Shown: positions 39,253 to 49,940 of the stretch, one piece after another | Layout: the number at the start of each line of letters is the position of its first letter | Position numbering within the stretch: the stretch's first letter is position 1 | From: Chitinophaga sedimenti | GTDB lineage: Bacteria; Bacteroidota; Bacteroidia; Chitinophagales; Chitinophagaceae | DNA: 64,000 bases | Direction of reading: 5' to 3' | Assembly: GCF_023156195.1 (NCBI RefSeq) | Contig: NZ_JAKUKA010000001.1 | Location: 5,084,001-5,148,000 of the forward strand | Program-made: the position numbers and the translations under genes | Notes under the pieces: generated by a model | Database searches by the model: none | The model's input: the letters and a program-made list of their open reading frames with translations, nothing else | What the model was told of the DNA's origin: nothing

Positions 39253-41671
39253 ATGATCAAGAATTATCTCAAACTCGCGTGGCGAAATATCTGGAAGTCC
39301 AAAGCCACTTTCGGCATTAATGTAACCGGTTTGGCCGTAGCGGTTTGCGCGGCATTGATCCTGTCGGTAACAGCTTACTACCAGCTTACTTTTAACCGTT
39401 TTCATAAGGACCTGCCGTCATTGTACCAGGTATATCATTATGAAAACGAGGTAAGGGGAGCCGACGCCAAATCCAATTTGCCGGTATCTTTCCAGGATGA
39501 AGTGAAAAACGAGTTTCCGGAAGTGGTGATGTCTACCCGCTACATGAGTACCGGCGGACTATACCGGTTCGAGGGCAAATCGGGCAGTACAGGCATCCGC
39601 CTGGTAGACCCCGATTTCTTAAACATGTTTTCTTTTCCCATCCTGAAGGGAGATAAAAAGCCGCTGGACAACTCGCGCCAGGTAGCTTTTTCAGACAAAG
39701 CGGCGAAGGCGTTGCTGGGCACCGACGATGTAGTGGGCAAAACCATCGCCATGAAAATAGGGGAGGAGTGGGATAACTTCACCATCTCCGCGATCGTAAA
39801 GGCGGCGCCGGACAACTCCGACCTTAACTTCGCCGTGTTGATGCGGTTCGATGCGCATCCGGTGTACGCGCGTAACAAGGGAATATGGGACAACTTCAAT
39901 ACCGAGATGTTCGTGAAACTTGTGCCCAAAGCAACTGCGGCGGATTTTGATAAGCATAGCCAGTCGCTTGTTAACAAATATTACCAGGACCAGCTGACCC
40001 GACTGAAACGCGATGGCGCCAAACCCGATGCGGACGGTTACATCATGAAGTTTGGCGTAATACCGGTGCAGGACATGCATTTTAACGGCATCAGCGCCAG
40101 CGGCGGGGGCAGCAGGAAGGTGACTACCTATATGCTGTTTATCATTGCGGGCTTCGTATTGTTCATTGCCTGTATCAACTTTATTAATTTATCAGTGGCG
40201 CGCGCCTTCAGCCGCAGTAAGGAAATGGGCATGCGTAAAATGATGGGCGCCGTACGTTTCCAGCTGATCGCACAGTTGTGGGGAGAGGCGGTGCTCATTT
40301 GCCTGATCGCCGGTGCGGCAGGCCTGCTCCTTACTTCCATACTGATGCCCGAATATAACGCCCGGATGCATACATCGCTTACAATGAGTCTTGTACTTAA
40401 ACCCGCCATGCTAACGGGCATTTTGCTGGTCTTTATCATTATGACCGTGGTCGCCGGCGTGTACCCGGCGCTGGTGATGACGCGTATCAATGCCGTACAG
40501 GCATTGAAAGGCAGCATCAAACCCGGCCGCAAACAATATGTGCGGAATTCACTGATCGTGGTGCAGTTTGCCTTTTCGGCGCTGTTGATCTGCTGTACCC
40601 TCGTAGCCTGGCAGCAGAGCGTATACCTGCGCTCCAAACCACTTGGTTTTAATAAAGAACAGGTGATCAGCCTCCCGCTGTCTGGCAGCGATATCAAAAG
40701 AGGTACGCTGGTAGAATTGCTGCGCGATAACCTGGCCGGACAAACGGGCATCATGAGCGTAAGCGCCGCGGACAATAACCTCGGTATTGGTAAAGACGGC
40801 TCTTCTATGACCTCGCAGATGACCTTTGACTACAACGAACGCCAGTTAGGCACACACTTAATGACCATTGATTACGACTATACAAAAACGCTGGGTATTA
40901 AACTGGTGGCAGGCCGCGACTTTGATCGCAACCTGGCATCCGACTCGGGCGCCATCATTATTAACCAGGAACTGGCCCGTCAGCTGGGCGGAGATACCAT
41001 CCTGAACAAGTTTATCCGTTTCGATTCAGACTGGAAGCCGCAGCAGGTAATTGGTATCACCGAAAACTTTAACTTCAAATCGCTCAATAAAAAGTAGAGG
41101 GGCTCACCATGCTGCTCGACCCCAAGCGCGTCGATTACGCCTACGCCTATATTAAAGTAGTGCCCAACGATTTGCCGGCGTCTATGGAAAGAGTGGAAAA
41201 AGTATGGGCCACGCTGATGCCGGGTGCGGAGTTTAGGGGGTCCTTCCTGGACGAGAACGTGGAACGGCAGTACCGGGAAGAGAAGCGTACGTCGCAGTTA
41301 TTCATGGTTGGCGCGCTGCTCACCATCATCATTTCCTGTATGGGCCTGTTCGCCGTAGCCATCCTGGCCATTGCGCAGCGTACCAAAGAGATTGGCATCC
41401 GTAAAGTATTGGGCTCCAGTATTGCAGGCATCCTGCTGCTGCTGTACCGTGATTTCCTGAAACTGGTGCTGCTCGCCATTGTCATCGCTATGCCACTGGC
41501 CTGGTTCTTCATGGGTAAGTGGCTGGATTCCTTCGCTTATAACGTAGGCTTGCAGTGGTGGGTATTTGTCCTGGCGGGACTTACCGCCATCGCTATTGCG
41601 ATCGGCACGGTGAGCATTCAGTCGATCAGGCGGCGCTGGCAAACCCGGTGAAGGCCCTCCGTTCCGAGTAA
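39253..41671 (+). CDS. MacB/FtsX-type ABC permease, second of two, two frameshifts
   Basis: 806 residues after correction, the same length and layout as the preceding permease, so an ancient tandem duplication. Starts MIKNYLKLAWRNIWKSKATF. FtsX motifs MGMRKMMGAVRFQLI and GIRKVLGSSIAGIL. The frame breaks at 41094 (AAAAAGG to AAAAAG, restoring NKKVEGLTMLLDP) and at 41629-41630 (GGG to GG, restoring SIQSIRAALANPVKALRSE). The two proteins may form a heterodimer or two homodimers with the two ATPases. Confidence 0.88.
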
Positions 41672-41709
41672 CCGTATATTATTTATATTTATCTGACTAG
41701 CTATTTATT

Positions 41710-42371
41710 ATGATCCATTTAAAACATATCTCTAAGCATTACCCGGTTGGATTTGGTAAAAATGAAGTGCTGAAAGACATCGACCTTGCCATACATGAAG
41801 GCGAATTTGTATCCATCATGGGCCCGAGCGGCTCGGGCAAATCGACCCTGTTGCATATACTCGGCCTGCTGGAAGAACCTTCCGGCGGCGAATACTATTT
41901 CGACAATGAGCTGGTAAGCAAAATGAACGAGAAAAAACGCACCCAACTGCATCGGGGCAGCATTGGCTTTGTGTTCCAGGCGTACCACCTGATAGATGAA
42001 CTGACCGTTTACGAAAACATAGAAACCCCTTTGCTGTATCGCAATGTGTCGGCGTCTGAACGTAAAAGCCGGGTGGCCGATGTATTGGACCGTTTCAACA
42101 TCGTTGCCAAAAAGACCTGTTCCCGAACCAGCTTTCGGGTGGGCAGCAGCAACTGGTAGGTATTGCACGGGCCATTATCGGCGAACCGAAAGTGATTTTC
42201 GCGGACGAGCCTACCGGTAACCTGCATTCGGACCAGGCGCTTTCCATCATGCAACTTTTCAAGGAGCTGAACGAAAAAGATAAAATCACCATTGTACAGG
42301 TAACCCATTCGGACGTGAACGCGACTTACGGCAACCGGATAATCCGTATTATGGACGGCCAGGTACAATAG
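41710..42371 (+). CDS. MacB-type ABC transporter ATPase, second copy, one frameshift
   Basis: 220 residues after correction. Walker A GPSGSGKST, GFVFQAYHLIDELT, signature LSGGQQQLVGIARA, Walker B VIFADEPTGNL and His in QVTHSDVNA. The signature has Leu-Val where the first copy has Arg-Val. The frame breaks at 42114 (AAAAAGG to AAAAAG, restoring KKDLFPNQLSGGQQQ). It serves the same permease pair. Confidence 0.88.
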
Positions 42372-42488
42372 CCTGGCAAAAAAGCCTTTCGTATGATGTT
42401 TTCCTTTAAATTCGTATGGCCTTGCGCCATGCTCACCCCTAAATTGCCATTTATCAAGAAGGGGAGATCGGTGTCTTTACAATTATTA

Positions 42489-42496
42489 TATTTTTG
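42489..42496 (+). promoter_or_regulatory. -7 box before the TolC gene
   Basis: TATTTTTG matches TAnnTTTG and ends 25 bases before ATG 42522. It suggests an internal promoter in the cluster. Confidence 0.4.
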
Positions 42497-42521
42497 CCAG
42501 GCTATGAGATTAAATCGATGC

Positions 42522-43952
42522 ATGAAAGCCGCCCTGCTTTCTTTTTTATTGTTTGTTGGTACCGTTTCTGCGCAGGCGCAGGATAAGTGGAGTTTTGAAA
42601 GATGTGTGGCGTTTGCATTGGAACATAACCTGACCATCAAGCAGTCGGAATTACAGAAGCGGCTGTCGGAACTTACCTATAAGCAGAACCAGCTTTCCCA
42701 GCTGCCCACGGTGAACGCGGGAGCCGACATCGGTTATAATTTCGGCCGTTCCATTAACCCGACCACCAACTCGTTTGACAATACCACCCTGTTCAGCAGC
42801 GGCCTTAGCCTCAGTGCCGGCGCCAACCTGTTTAACTTTATGCGGGTGCAGAACACGATCAAGGGAAGCAGATACGAACTCGAAGCCAACAGCTTCCTGC
42901 TCGAAAAAGCGCGGAACGATATGTCGTTCAACATTGCCAACGCGTTCCTGCAAATCCTGCTGGCCAACGAACAGGTGAAGATCAGCGAATCGCAGGTAAG
43001 CCTGTCGACCACCCAGCTGAATAACACCAAAAAGCTCGTAGCCGCCGGCTCCGTGCCTGAAAGCAATCAGGCCGACCTGGAAGCACAGCTGGCCCGCGAC
43101 AGTTCTACGCTGGTGACTGCCCGCAACCAGGCGATCATCACGGTACTTACCATGAAGGCATTACTGAACCTTGATTTCAATATTCCTTTTGAACCGGAAC
43201 TGCCGGGCAATATTAAGACTACGCCGGTATTAGATGTTGCGCAGACCGCACCGGAAATGGTGTTTTCCGCCGCACTGTCTAACCAGCCGCAAACAAAGGC
43301 CGACCGTGCTAACGTAATGGCTTCCGAACGTTACCTGGCCTCCGCCAAAGCGAACCAGTACCCCAGCTTACGCGCTGCGGGCAGTCTGGGGACCAACTAC
43401 GCCGGTACCTCGCAGGAAGTATTTGGTGCGCCTGTATTCAGGGGCTTCGATACCATTGCAGCCGTAAACGTATCGGGTACAGAATATGGTGTTTACCAGC
43501 CGAACTATGGTTTCAATACGCGCAAAACACCCTTTGGCACACAGATCAGCAACAACTTCAGGCAGTACATCGGCCTAAGCCTGAATATTCCCATCCTCAA
43601 CGGCTGGGCGAACAAAAGCGCCGTACATCGCGCCCGCATCGATCTCGAAAACCGTGAACTGACACAGGCGATTAACCGCCAGCAGCTGCGCCAGGATATT
43701 TATACCGCCCATGCCAATGCCGCCGCGGCCCTGCAGAAGTATCATGCCGCAGAATCAACCGAAGCTGCCTCCCAAAAAGCCTTCGACTTTGCGACCAAGC
43801 GGTACAATGTTGGTTTAATGAACTCGGTGGAGTATATTACTACGCAAACAAACCTGTATAAGGCACAGATCGATAAGGTATCTGCCCTCTACGATTATAT
43901 ATTCAAAATCAAATTGCTGGAATTCTACCGCGACCAGAAAATAACCCTGTAA
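42522..43952 (+). CDS. TolC-family outer-membrane efflux protein
   Basis: 476 residues from ATG 42522 (MKAALLSFLLFVGTVSAQAQ signal peptide). ATG 42504 is the alternative; frames farther upstream look non-coding and a -7 box lies between. Two outer-membrane efflux repeats with long helices (e.g. FAFEHNLTIKQ-like start AFALEHNLTIKQSELQKRL, SEQVKISESQ-like helix) and a beta-strand part. It is the outer-membrane exit duct for the adaptors and permeases around it. Confidence 0.88.
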   Translation: MKAALLSFLLFVGTVSAQAQDKWSFERCVAFALEHNLTIKQSELQKRLSELTYKQNQLSQLPTVNAGADIGYNFGRSINPTTNSFDNTTLFSSGLSLSAGANLFNFMRVQNTIKGSRYELEANSFLLEKARNDMSFNIANAFLQILLANEQVKISESQVSLSTTQLNNTKKLVAAGSVPESNQADLEAQLARDSSTLVTARNQAIITVLTMKALLNLDFNIPFEPELPGNIKTTPVLDVAQTAPEMVFSAALSNQPQTKADRANVMASERYLASAKANQYPSLRAAGSLGTNYAGTSQEVFGAPVFRGFDTIAAVNVSGTEYGVYQPNYGFNTRKTPFGTQISNNFRQYIGLSLNIPILNGWANKSAVHRARIDLENRELTQAINRQQLRQDIYTAHANAAAALQKYHAAESTEAASQKAFDFATKRYNVGLMNSVEYITTQTNLYKAQIDKVSALYDYIFKIKLLEFYRDQKITL

Positions 43953-43985
43953 ACGCGCAGGAGCCCGGCCGAAACAGTCATGTTT

Positions 43986-45366
43986 ATGAAAAAAAAGGAA
44001 AAGAAGAGTAGTCTACATTGTGCTGGGCCTGCTAGTCTTAATTGCCGCCATTTGGATCATTAAAGGCAGAAAAAAGGATGACGGGATTACCGTTGCTGTT
44101 GAAAAAACAGCCACGCGCGACATTATTGAAGTGGTTTCGGCTACCGGCAAAATTTACCCCGAAATTGAAGTAAAAGTAAGCTCCGACGTGTCCGGCGAAA
44201 TTACCGACCTGCTCGTGCAGGAAGGCGATTCCGTAAAAAAGGGACAGGTGCTCGCCCGCATTTATGCCGACGTATACGGATCTGTAAAAGAGAAAGCATC
44301 GGCCATGGTAAGCCAGTCGCAATCGCAACTCGCCACCCGCGAAGCCACTATTGCTGCTTTCAAAGCACGGCTTGACCAGGCTAAAATCATCTACGATCGC
44401 AATAAGAAACTGCTTGAGGATAAGGTAATCGCGAAAACAGAGTTTGAAACAGCGGATGCCAACTACCAGGCGGCCCTGTCTGATTATAACTCCGCCATGC
44501 AGCAGGTGAACAGCGACCGCTTTGCTATCCGCAGCGCACAGGCAGATCTGAAAGAAGCCAATACCAATTTGGGGCGGACAACGATTTCCAGTCCCATGGG
44601 CGGTATCGTTTCCATGCTTCCTGTTAAGAAAGGTGAACGCGTGGTAGGTACGGCACAGATGGCCGGTACCGAAATGCTGCGCATTGCCAATATGAACGTA
44701 ATGGAAGTACAGGTAGATGTGGGAGAAAATGATATCCCTAAAGTAAAATATGGCGATACGGCCGTAATTGAAGTGGATGCGTACAACAACCGTAAATTCA
44801 AGGGCCTGGTGACGCAGATCGCCAGCTCCTCCAAAGATGCGGCCAGCGCTACTGCCACCAGTTCCACCGAGCAGGTGACCAACTACATCGTACACATCCG
44901 CGTATTGCATAGTTCCTATGCCGACCTGTACGATCCGAAACACCCGAACATCTATCCGCTGCGCCCGGGTATGAGCGCCAGCGTGGATATACAGACCCGC
45001 TATGGTAAAGGGGTAACATCTATACCCATTACCGCCGTTACTACCCGCGATATGAACGATACGGGTAAAGTCCACGCTAAAGGCGGCAAAGGAACTAAAG
45101 GACCGGCTGCGAATGTGGACGAGGGGCCGGAAAAGAAGAAAGATATCCGTGAAGTAGTATTCGTATTGCAGCCGGATGGTACCGCTAAAATGCGCGAAGT
45201 AACCATCGGCATCCAGGACGATAATAATATCGAAGTACGCAGTGGCCTCAAGGTGGGCGAGCAGGTGATTGTGGCGCCGTACGCCGCCGTGTCGCGCGAA
45301 CTGGAGAATAACAAAAAGGTGAAAGTGGTGCCTAAAAGCGAGTTGTTCACCGGGCCGGGCAAATAA
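43986..45366 (+). CDS. MacA/RND-type periplasmic adaptor, second in cluster, one frameshift at the start
   Basis: 459 residues after correction. The A8 run at 43989-43996 should be A7, which gives MKKRKRRVVYIVLGLLVLIA, a basic start plus one transmembrane helix. Then a lipoyl half (VKVSSDVSGEITDLLVQEGD), coiled-coil hairpin, LGRTTISSPMGGIVSMLPVK, and a C-terminal domain (GLKVGEQVIVAPYAAVSREL). It has a Lys/Gly-rich insert near residue 360. ATG 43980 is possible. The next gene, gpsA, is unrelated in function. Confidence 0.87.
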
Positions 45367-45415
45367 TATCCCGCAATATTATTTACATTGCAGGAAATTT
45401 CCTGGAACGTTGAGC

Positions 45416-46427
45416 ATGGGTAATAAAATCGGTATTATCGGCAGCGGCAGCTGGGCTACGGCTTTAGCAAAAATCCTGACCGATAACGGGCACCAGGTGG
45501 GTTGGTGGATACGCAATGAAGATACCATCCGGCACCTGCAAACAAGACATCATAACAAGCATTATCTTACTTCTGTATATTTCGATACACAACTGCTGCA
45601 CCTCAGCAATTCGGTGGCCGACATTATAGCGGCCAGCGAATACATTATCCTCGCCGTGCCTTCCGCATTCCTGCGCGAAGTCCGGCGCCGCTCTCCAATG
45701 ATGCGTTGCAGGATAAAAAGTGGTGAGCGCCATCAAAGGCCTCATTCCCGGCGATAATATGCTGATCAACGACTTCCTGGCAGAAACATTCGATCTGCCA
45801 AGGGAACAGTATTTTACGATTACTGGCCCCTGTCATGCCGAAGAAGTAGCGGCAGAGAAGCTCTCGTACCTGACGTTTTCCGGTGTTGATCTGTCGGACA
45901 CGCAACTGTTGGCCGACCTGTTCACCAATACTTACTTACAAACCATCGTGAATCGCGATGTACTGGGCGTACAGTTCGCCTCCGTGCTGAAGAACATTTA
46001 TGCACTGGGCAGCGGCATTGCACACGGACTCGAGTACGGCGATAACTTTCTGAGCGTATATACGACCAACTGCTTCCGCGAAATGCAGGTGTTCCTCGAA
46101 ACCTACGAGCGCCAGCAGCCGGAGGGCGACGCCACGCAGCATAACTATAACGCCAGCGCCTATCTCGGCGATCTGCTGGTAACCTGTTACTCGCTGCACA
46201 GCCGCAACCGCACGTTCGGTAATATGATCGGGAAAGGATACAGTGTAAAGGCCGCGCAGCTGGAGCTGAACATGGTGGCCGAGGGGTACTACGCCGCGAA
46301 GTGCATCTTCGAGATCAACAAAACCATCGGTGCGCATATGCCCATCGCACAGGCGGTGCACGCCATTCTCTGGGAGGGATTAAACCCTGCCGAGGCTTTC
46401 CTCGCTTTGGAAAAAGAGCTAATTTAG
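45416..46427 (+). CDS. gpsA: NAD(P)H-dependent glycerol-3-phosphate dehydrogenase, two frameshifts
   Basis: 337 residues after correction, ATG 45416. Reduces dihydroxyacetone phosphate to sn-glycerol-3-phosphate for phospholipid synthesis. Rossmann motif IGIIGSGSWATALAK, the ILAVPSAFLREV segment, VVSAIKGLIPGDN with the catalytic Lys region, and TGPCHAEEVA. The frame breaks at 45682-45683 (CCC to CC) and 45720 (GG to G). A terminator follows, then the locus B repeats. Confidence 0.92.
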
Positions 46428-46453
46428 TATTTAACCAACTTTTGATACCTCCT

Positions 46454-46494
46454 CAGCCGCCGTTGTGATTTACTTCGGCGGCTGTACTGTTTTA
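46454..46494 (+). terminator. Intrinsic terminator after gpsA
   Basis: Perfect nine-base stem CAGCCGCCG / CGGCGGCTG with a 13-base loop, then TACTGTTTTA. Confidence 0.65.
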
Positions 46495-46575
46495 GGGCAT
46501 AATGGGTGGTGAATGCAGTCGAAAAATGTGGTGAAAGCGCTTGAAAGTGGGGCTGGAATCGGAGTAAGTCCTATA

Positions 46576-46784
46576 ATCCTTCGATGATCCCTCGGTGATC
46601 CTTCGGTCATCCTTCGGTTAAACCCCGTCAAAACCGCGTTGCGACCGAACAACACCGAGGGATCATCGAAGGATGATAGAAGGACGATTCTTACTACTGC
46701 TTTCGCTGATCCTTCGCTTATCCGACGTTAAAACCGCTGTCACAGCCACTTGAGCGTAAGATGAGCGAAGGATCAGCGAAGGGG
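46576..46784. repeat. Intergenic locus of 11-bp units forming two perfect inverted repeats (locus B)
   Basis: Units ATCCTTCGATG, ATCCCTCGGTG, ATCCTTCGGTC, ATCCTTCGGTT run 46576-46619. The first two (46576-46597) pair perfectly over 22 bases with CACCGAGGGAT-CATCGAAGGAT (46653-46674), followed by GATAGAAGGAC. A second set has TTCGCTGATCCTTCGCT (46702-46718) pairing over 17 bases with AGCGAAGGATCAGCGAA (46764-46780), inside units GAGCGTAAGAT, GAGCGAAGGAT, CAGCGAAGGGG (46752-46784). No coding frame. It fills the 370-base gap between the converging gpsA and hemW genes. Confidence 0.85.
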
Positions 46785-46797
46785 GCAGTTAGGATGC

Positions 46798-47922
46798 TTA
46801 AGAGAACAATTCAGCGGCGATGCCATCGGCAAAGAACTTCCCTTCGCGGGTGAGCCGCAGTATGTTACTGTCGAGACGCATCAACCCTTTTGCAATGAAA
46901 TCCTCACTGGCTTCCGGGATCTCTGCACTTTTATCCTGCCCGAACCTTTCCGCCACTACGCTTAAATCGCAGCCATTGGCGGTGCGCAGGGATATCATAA
47001 TAAACTCGTTCAGCATCATGACCGGTGTCAGCGTTTCAACTTCAAAAGGCACCTGCCCCTGTTTGATGGATTGAATATACAGCGCATTGTTCGCCACGTT
47101 CCACTGCCGAGATGTGCCGTTAAACGAGTGGGCGGAAGGGCCCAGACCCAGGTAGGACGTGCCTTTCCAGTAACTGCTGTTGTGGCGCGAATGCCAGCCG
47201 GGCAGCGCGAAGTTGGATATTTCGTAGTGTTCGTATCCCGCGGCGGTGGCCCAGTTCATCAACATTTCAAGGTGACGGGCGGCGCGGTCGGGATCTATGG
47301 GTTCGATTTTGTTCTTCTCGATGAAATGGTCGAGGGCGGTGCCAGGTTCCACGGTAAGCGCGTAGCAGGAGAGGTGGGGAACACCGAGTTCTATAGCTTT
47401 TGCCACGTTCTGCGCCCACCGTTCGTCGGTTAGCGTGGGACCGCCGTAAATCAGGTCGATGCTGATATTGGTGATGCCCGCTTTGCGCGCCTCCGTGATG
47501 CAGTTTGCTGCCTGTTCCGCGTTGTGTGCCCGGTTCATCCAGCGCAGGTCGTCTTCGAAAAACGATTGAATGCCGATGCTCAGGCGGTTCACACCGGCCG
47601 CAGTCAGTTCTGCCAGCTTTTCGGGCGTAAGATCGTCGGGGTTCGCCTCTAAAGTAATTTCCGGGTTGTCTGTAACAGGAAAAAGGGAGCGTGCCTTATT
47701 GAGCAGCCGTTGTACATCGCCGGCTGGCAGTATGCTGGGCGTGCCACCGCCGAAATACAGCGTGGATACGGGCGCATCGCCCAGGTAATGATGCTGGAGA
47801 TCCATTTCCGCTAACAGGCAGTCCGTCATTTCGCCACGGTGCTGCTGCGAAGTGGAAAAATAAAAATTACAATAGTGACACGCCTTTTTACAGAAAGGAA
47901 TATGAATATAAATGCCGGCCAT
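46798..47922 (-). CDS. hemW: Radical SAM heme chaperone HemW
   Basis: 374 residues from ATG 47922 (MAGIYIHIPFCKKACHYCNF); the Cx3Cx2C motif binds the radical-SAM cluster and Phe/Tyr spacing fits HemW rather than HemN. LYFGGGTPSIL, NRLSIGIQSFFEDDLRWMNR and the HSRHNSSYWKG segment are family features. HemW inserts heme into acceptor proteins; the old name is HemN-like coproporphyrinogen oxidase. A -7 box lies 33 bases upstream. Confidence 0.92.
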   Translation of the reverse strand: MAGIYIHIPFCKKACHYCNFYFSTSQQHRGEMTDCLLAEMDLQHHYLGDAPVSTLYFGGGTPSILPAGDVQRLLNKARSLFPVTDNPEITLEANPDDLTPEKLAELTAAGVNRLSIGIQSFFEDDLRWMNRAHNAEQAANCITEARKAGITNISIDLIYGGPTLTDERWAQNVAKAIELGVPHLSCYALTVEPGTALDHFIEKNKIEPIDPDRAARHLEMLMNWATAAGYEHYEISNFALPGWHSRHNSSYWKGTSYLGLGPSAHSFNGTSRQWNVANNALYIQSIKQGQVPFEVETLTPVMMLNEFIMISLRTANGCDLSVVAERFGQDKSAEIPEASEDFIAKGLMRLDSNILRLTREGKFFADGIAAELFS

Positions 47923-47955
47923 TAAAAAAGAAACTGATCGAATATTTGCAAACCT

Positions 47956-47963
47956 CAAAAATA
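47956..47963 (-). promoter_or_regulatory. -7 box upstream of hemW
   Basis: TATTTTTG on the minus strand matches TAnnTTTG, ending 33 bases before the ATG at 47922. Confidence 0.45.
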
Positions 47964-48039
47964 CAAGGGAGTTTTGTCAAAATTTCGGAACAAGAAATAG
48001 TTGCACTATATTCGGTGCGGCAGTCAAAAATAGCTATCC

Positions 48040-48998
48040 GTGCGAATTGTATCTTTCCTTGTCTTATTATTTGCTTCCTTCCCGCTGTTCGCGCAAACGG
48101 ACACGTTACCCGCCGCTGCTGTAACGCAGCCGCCAAAGCCCGCCGTTCGCATAACAACGCCCAAAGTTAAGATAGATTCCTCGATCCTCCCGAAACTGGC
48201 TGCAGACTCGGCACAGGCGGAGCTAAAAGATAGCACGCCAGCGGTTAATCACTACGATACGGCGATGGCCGGTCTTGCAAAACGTAACCCGCTGCTAAGC
48301 ATCAAAGCCGATCATCCCTACTACGATATCAATCCCCTTCACGACGTGCCGGACGAAGACTGGCTTGTATACACGGTGGCCGGCGTCCTCCTGTTGCTGG
48401 GCATAATCCGTGCGGCCTACGTCAAATATTTCTCCGACCTGTTTCGTGCGTTTTTCAATCCCACGCTTAGCCAGCGCCAGTTGAAGGATCAGCTGTCACA
48501 GTCGCCGTTCCCTAACTTTCTCATGAACGTATACTTCGTGATCAGTATGGGATTGTACCTCTATTTACTGATGAAGCGCTTCGATTACCCGGTTGAAGAA
48601 AAGGCCCGGATCCTTATCCCGGCGCTGATCGTACTGGTAGCGGTGGTGTATTTCGTTAAATATATAGTGCTGCGGTTCTGCGGCTGGCTGTTCGGTAACG
48701 CCGAACTGATCGACGCTTATGTGTTCGTGCTCTACCTCATCAACAAAATATTAGGCATTTTGCTGGTGCCGTTTTTAGTGCTTTTAGCCTTCGGTAAACC
48801 CGAATTAGCCATGGTCATGCTCTATATATCATTATTCTGTATAGTGTTACTGATTGTTTACAGGTATATAAGGTCTTATTCATTGGTTAAACAATACTTA
48901 TCTTTCAGCAGATTGCATTTTTTCTTTACCTTTGCGCATTCGAAGTTGTGCCGGTGTTGATTATAACAAAGGCGTTACTAAAACTATTGGTTAACTAG
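48040..48998 (+). CDS. DUF4271 membrane protein, one frameshift at the C-terminus
   Basis: 319 residues after correction, GTG start at 48040 nine bases after an in-frame stop. Signal peptide (MRIVSFLVLLFASFPLFAQ), a Pro/Lys/Asp-rich periplasmic part (20-110), then about six or seven transmembrane helices. DUF4271 is common next to hemD in Bacteroidota; function unknown. The frame breaks at T6, 48918-48923; T7 gives HFFLYLCAFEVVPVLIITKA and ends KLLVN. The hemD start is 45 bases downstream. Confidence 0.82.
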
Positions 48999-49042
48999 TA
49001 ATTCAAATTACTGCGATTGTTAACGACAAGAGCAAATTACGT

Positions 49043-49829
49043 ATGACTAAAGGCGGGCCAAAAAAGAATTGCAAGAAAAACAACTGTCAATCCTAATTTC
49101 CCAACCTAAGCCAGAGACAGAGAAATCCCCTTACTACGACTTAGCAAAGAAATTCAATGTGCGACTGGATTTTCATCCGTTCATCCGGGTGGAAGGTGTA
49201 CCTGGAAAGGATTTTCGAAAGCAAAAGGTAGATATTCTCAACTACACTGCTGTCATTTTCACCAGTCGTAATTCCGTGGACCACTTCTTCAGGGTCTGCG
49301 AGGAGCTCAAGCTGAAGGTTTCCCAGGATTGTAAATATTTCTGCATTACAGAAGCTGTTGCTTTGTACCTGCAGAAGTTCATTCTTTACCGTAAACGTAA
49401 GGTGTTTTTCGGGGCTGATGGTTCTACCAAAAGCCTGTTGGACGTCATGAACAAGCACAAGGAAAATGAAAAGTTCCTGTTCCCGAGTTCAGACAGCCAG
49501 AAAAAAGACATCGAGGAATGGATGAAGGCGAACAAATGCGAGTATGCAACCGCCAGCCTGTACAAAACCGTTTCCAATGATGTGAAAGACGTGCTGTCGG
49601 CCACTTCCTACGACCTGATCGTGTTTTTCAGTCCTTCGGGGTGAAGTCGCTCTTCGAGAATGTGCCCAAATTTAAGCAAAACGGTACTGCAATCGGCGCC
49701 TTTGGTCCCACCACTTCCGCAGCGGTGGAAGAAGCAGGTCTTCGCCTCGATCTTAAAGCGCCAGCTCCCCAGGCACCGTCTATGGTTGCTGCTTTAGAAA
49801 AATATCTGAGCGAGCTGGGCAAAAAATAA
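49043..49829 (+). CDS. hemD: Uroporphyrinogen-III synthase, two frameshifts
   Basis: 262 residues after correction, ATG 49043 (MTKGGPKKELQEKQLSILIS). HemD closes hydroxymethylbilane to uroporphyrinogen III. The sequence keeps the family pattern (VIFTSRNSVDHFFRV, YDLIVFFSPSGVKSLFENVP, AIGAFGPTTSAAVEEAGLR). The frame breaks at A6, 49060-49065 (A7 joins the N-terminus), and at G4, 49638-49641 (G5 joins the C-terminus). A perfect hairpin follows. Confidence 0.88.
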
Positions 49830-49856
49830 ACAGAATTCATAAAAATATCATTACTT

Positions 49857-49886
49857 GCAAGGGAACGGCCAGAGCCGTTCCCTTGC
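49857..49886 (+). terminator. Perfect hairpin after hemD
   Basis: Twelve-base perfect stem GCAAGGGAACGG / CCGTTCCCTTGC with a six-base loop, 27 bases after the stop. There is no T-run, so it may act as a processing or stability element rather than an intrinsic terminator. Confidence 0.5.
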
Positions 49887-49940
49887 TGCGTTTGCGCGGC
49901 CTGTAATTTGAGAGTTATTTTATAAAAGCCGATACACAAC

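Noticed and set aside
46561..46790. CRISPR-like array at locus B
   Set aside because: Units are 11 bases with no separating spacers of constant size and occur in both orientations; no cas genes are near.
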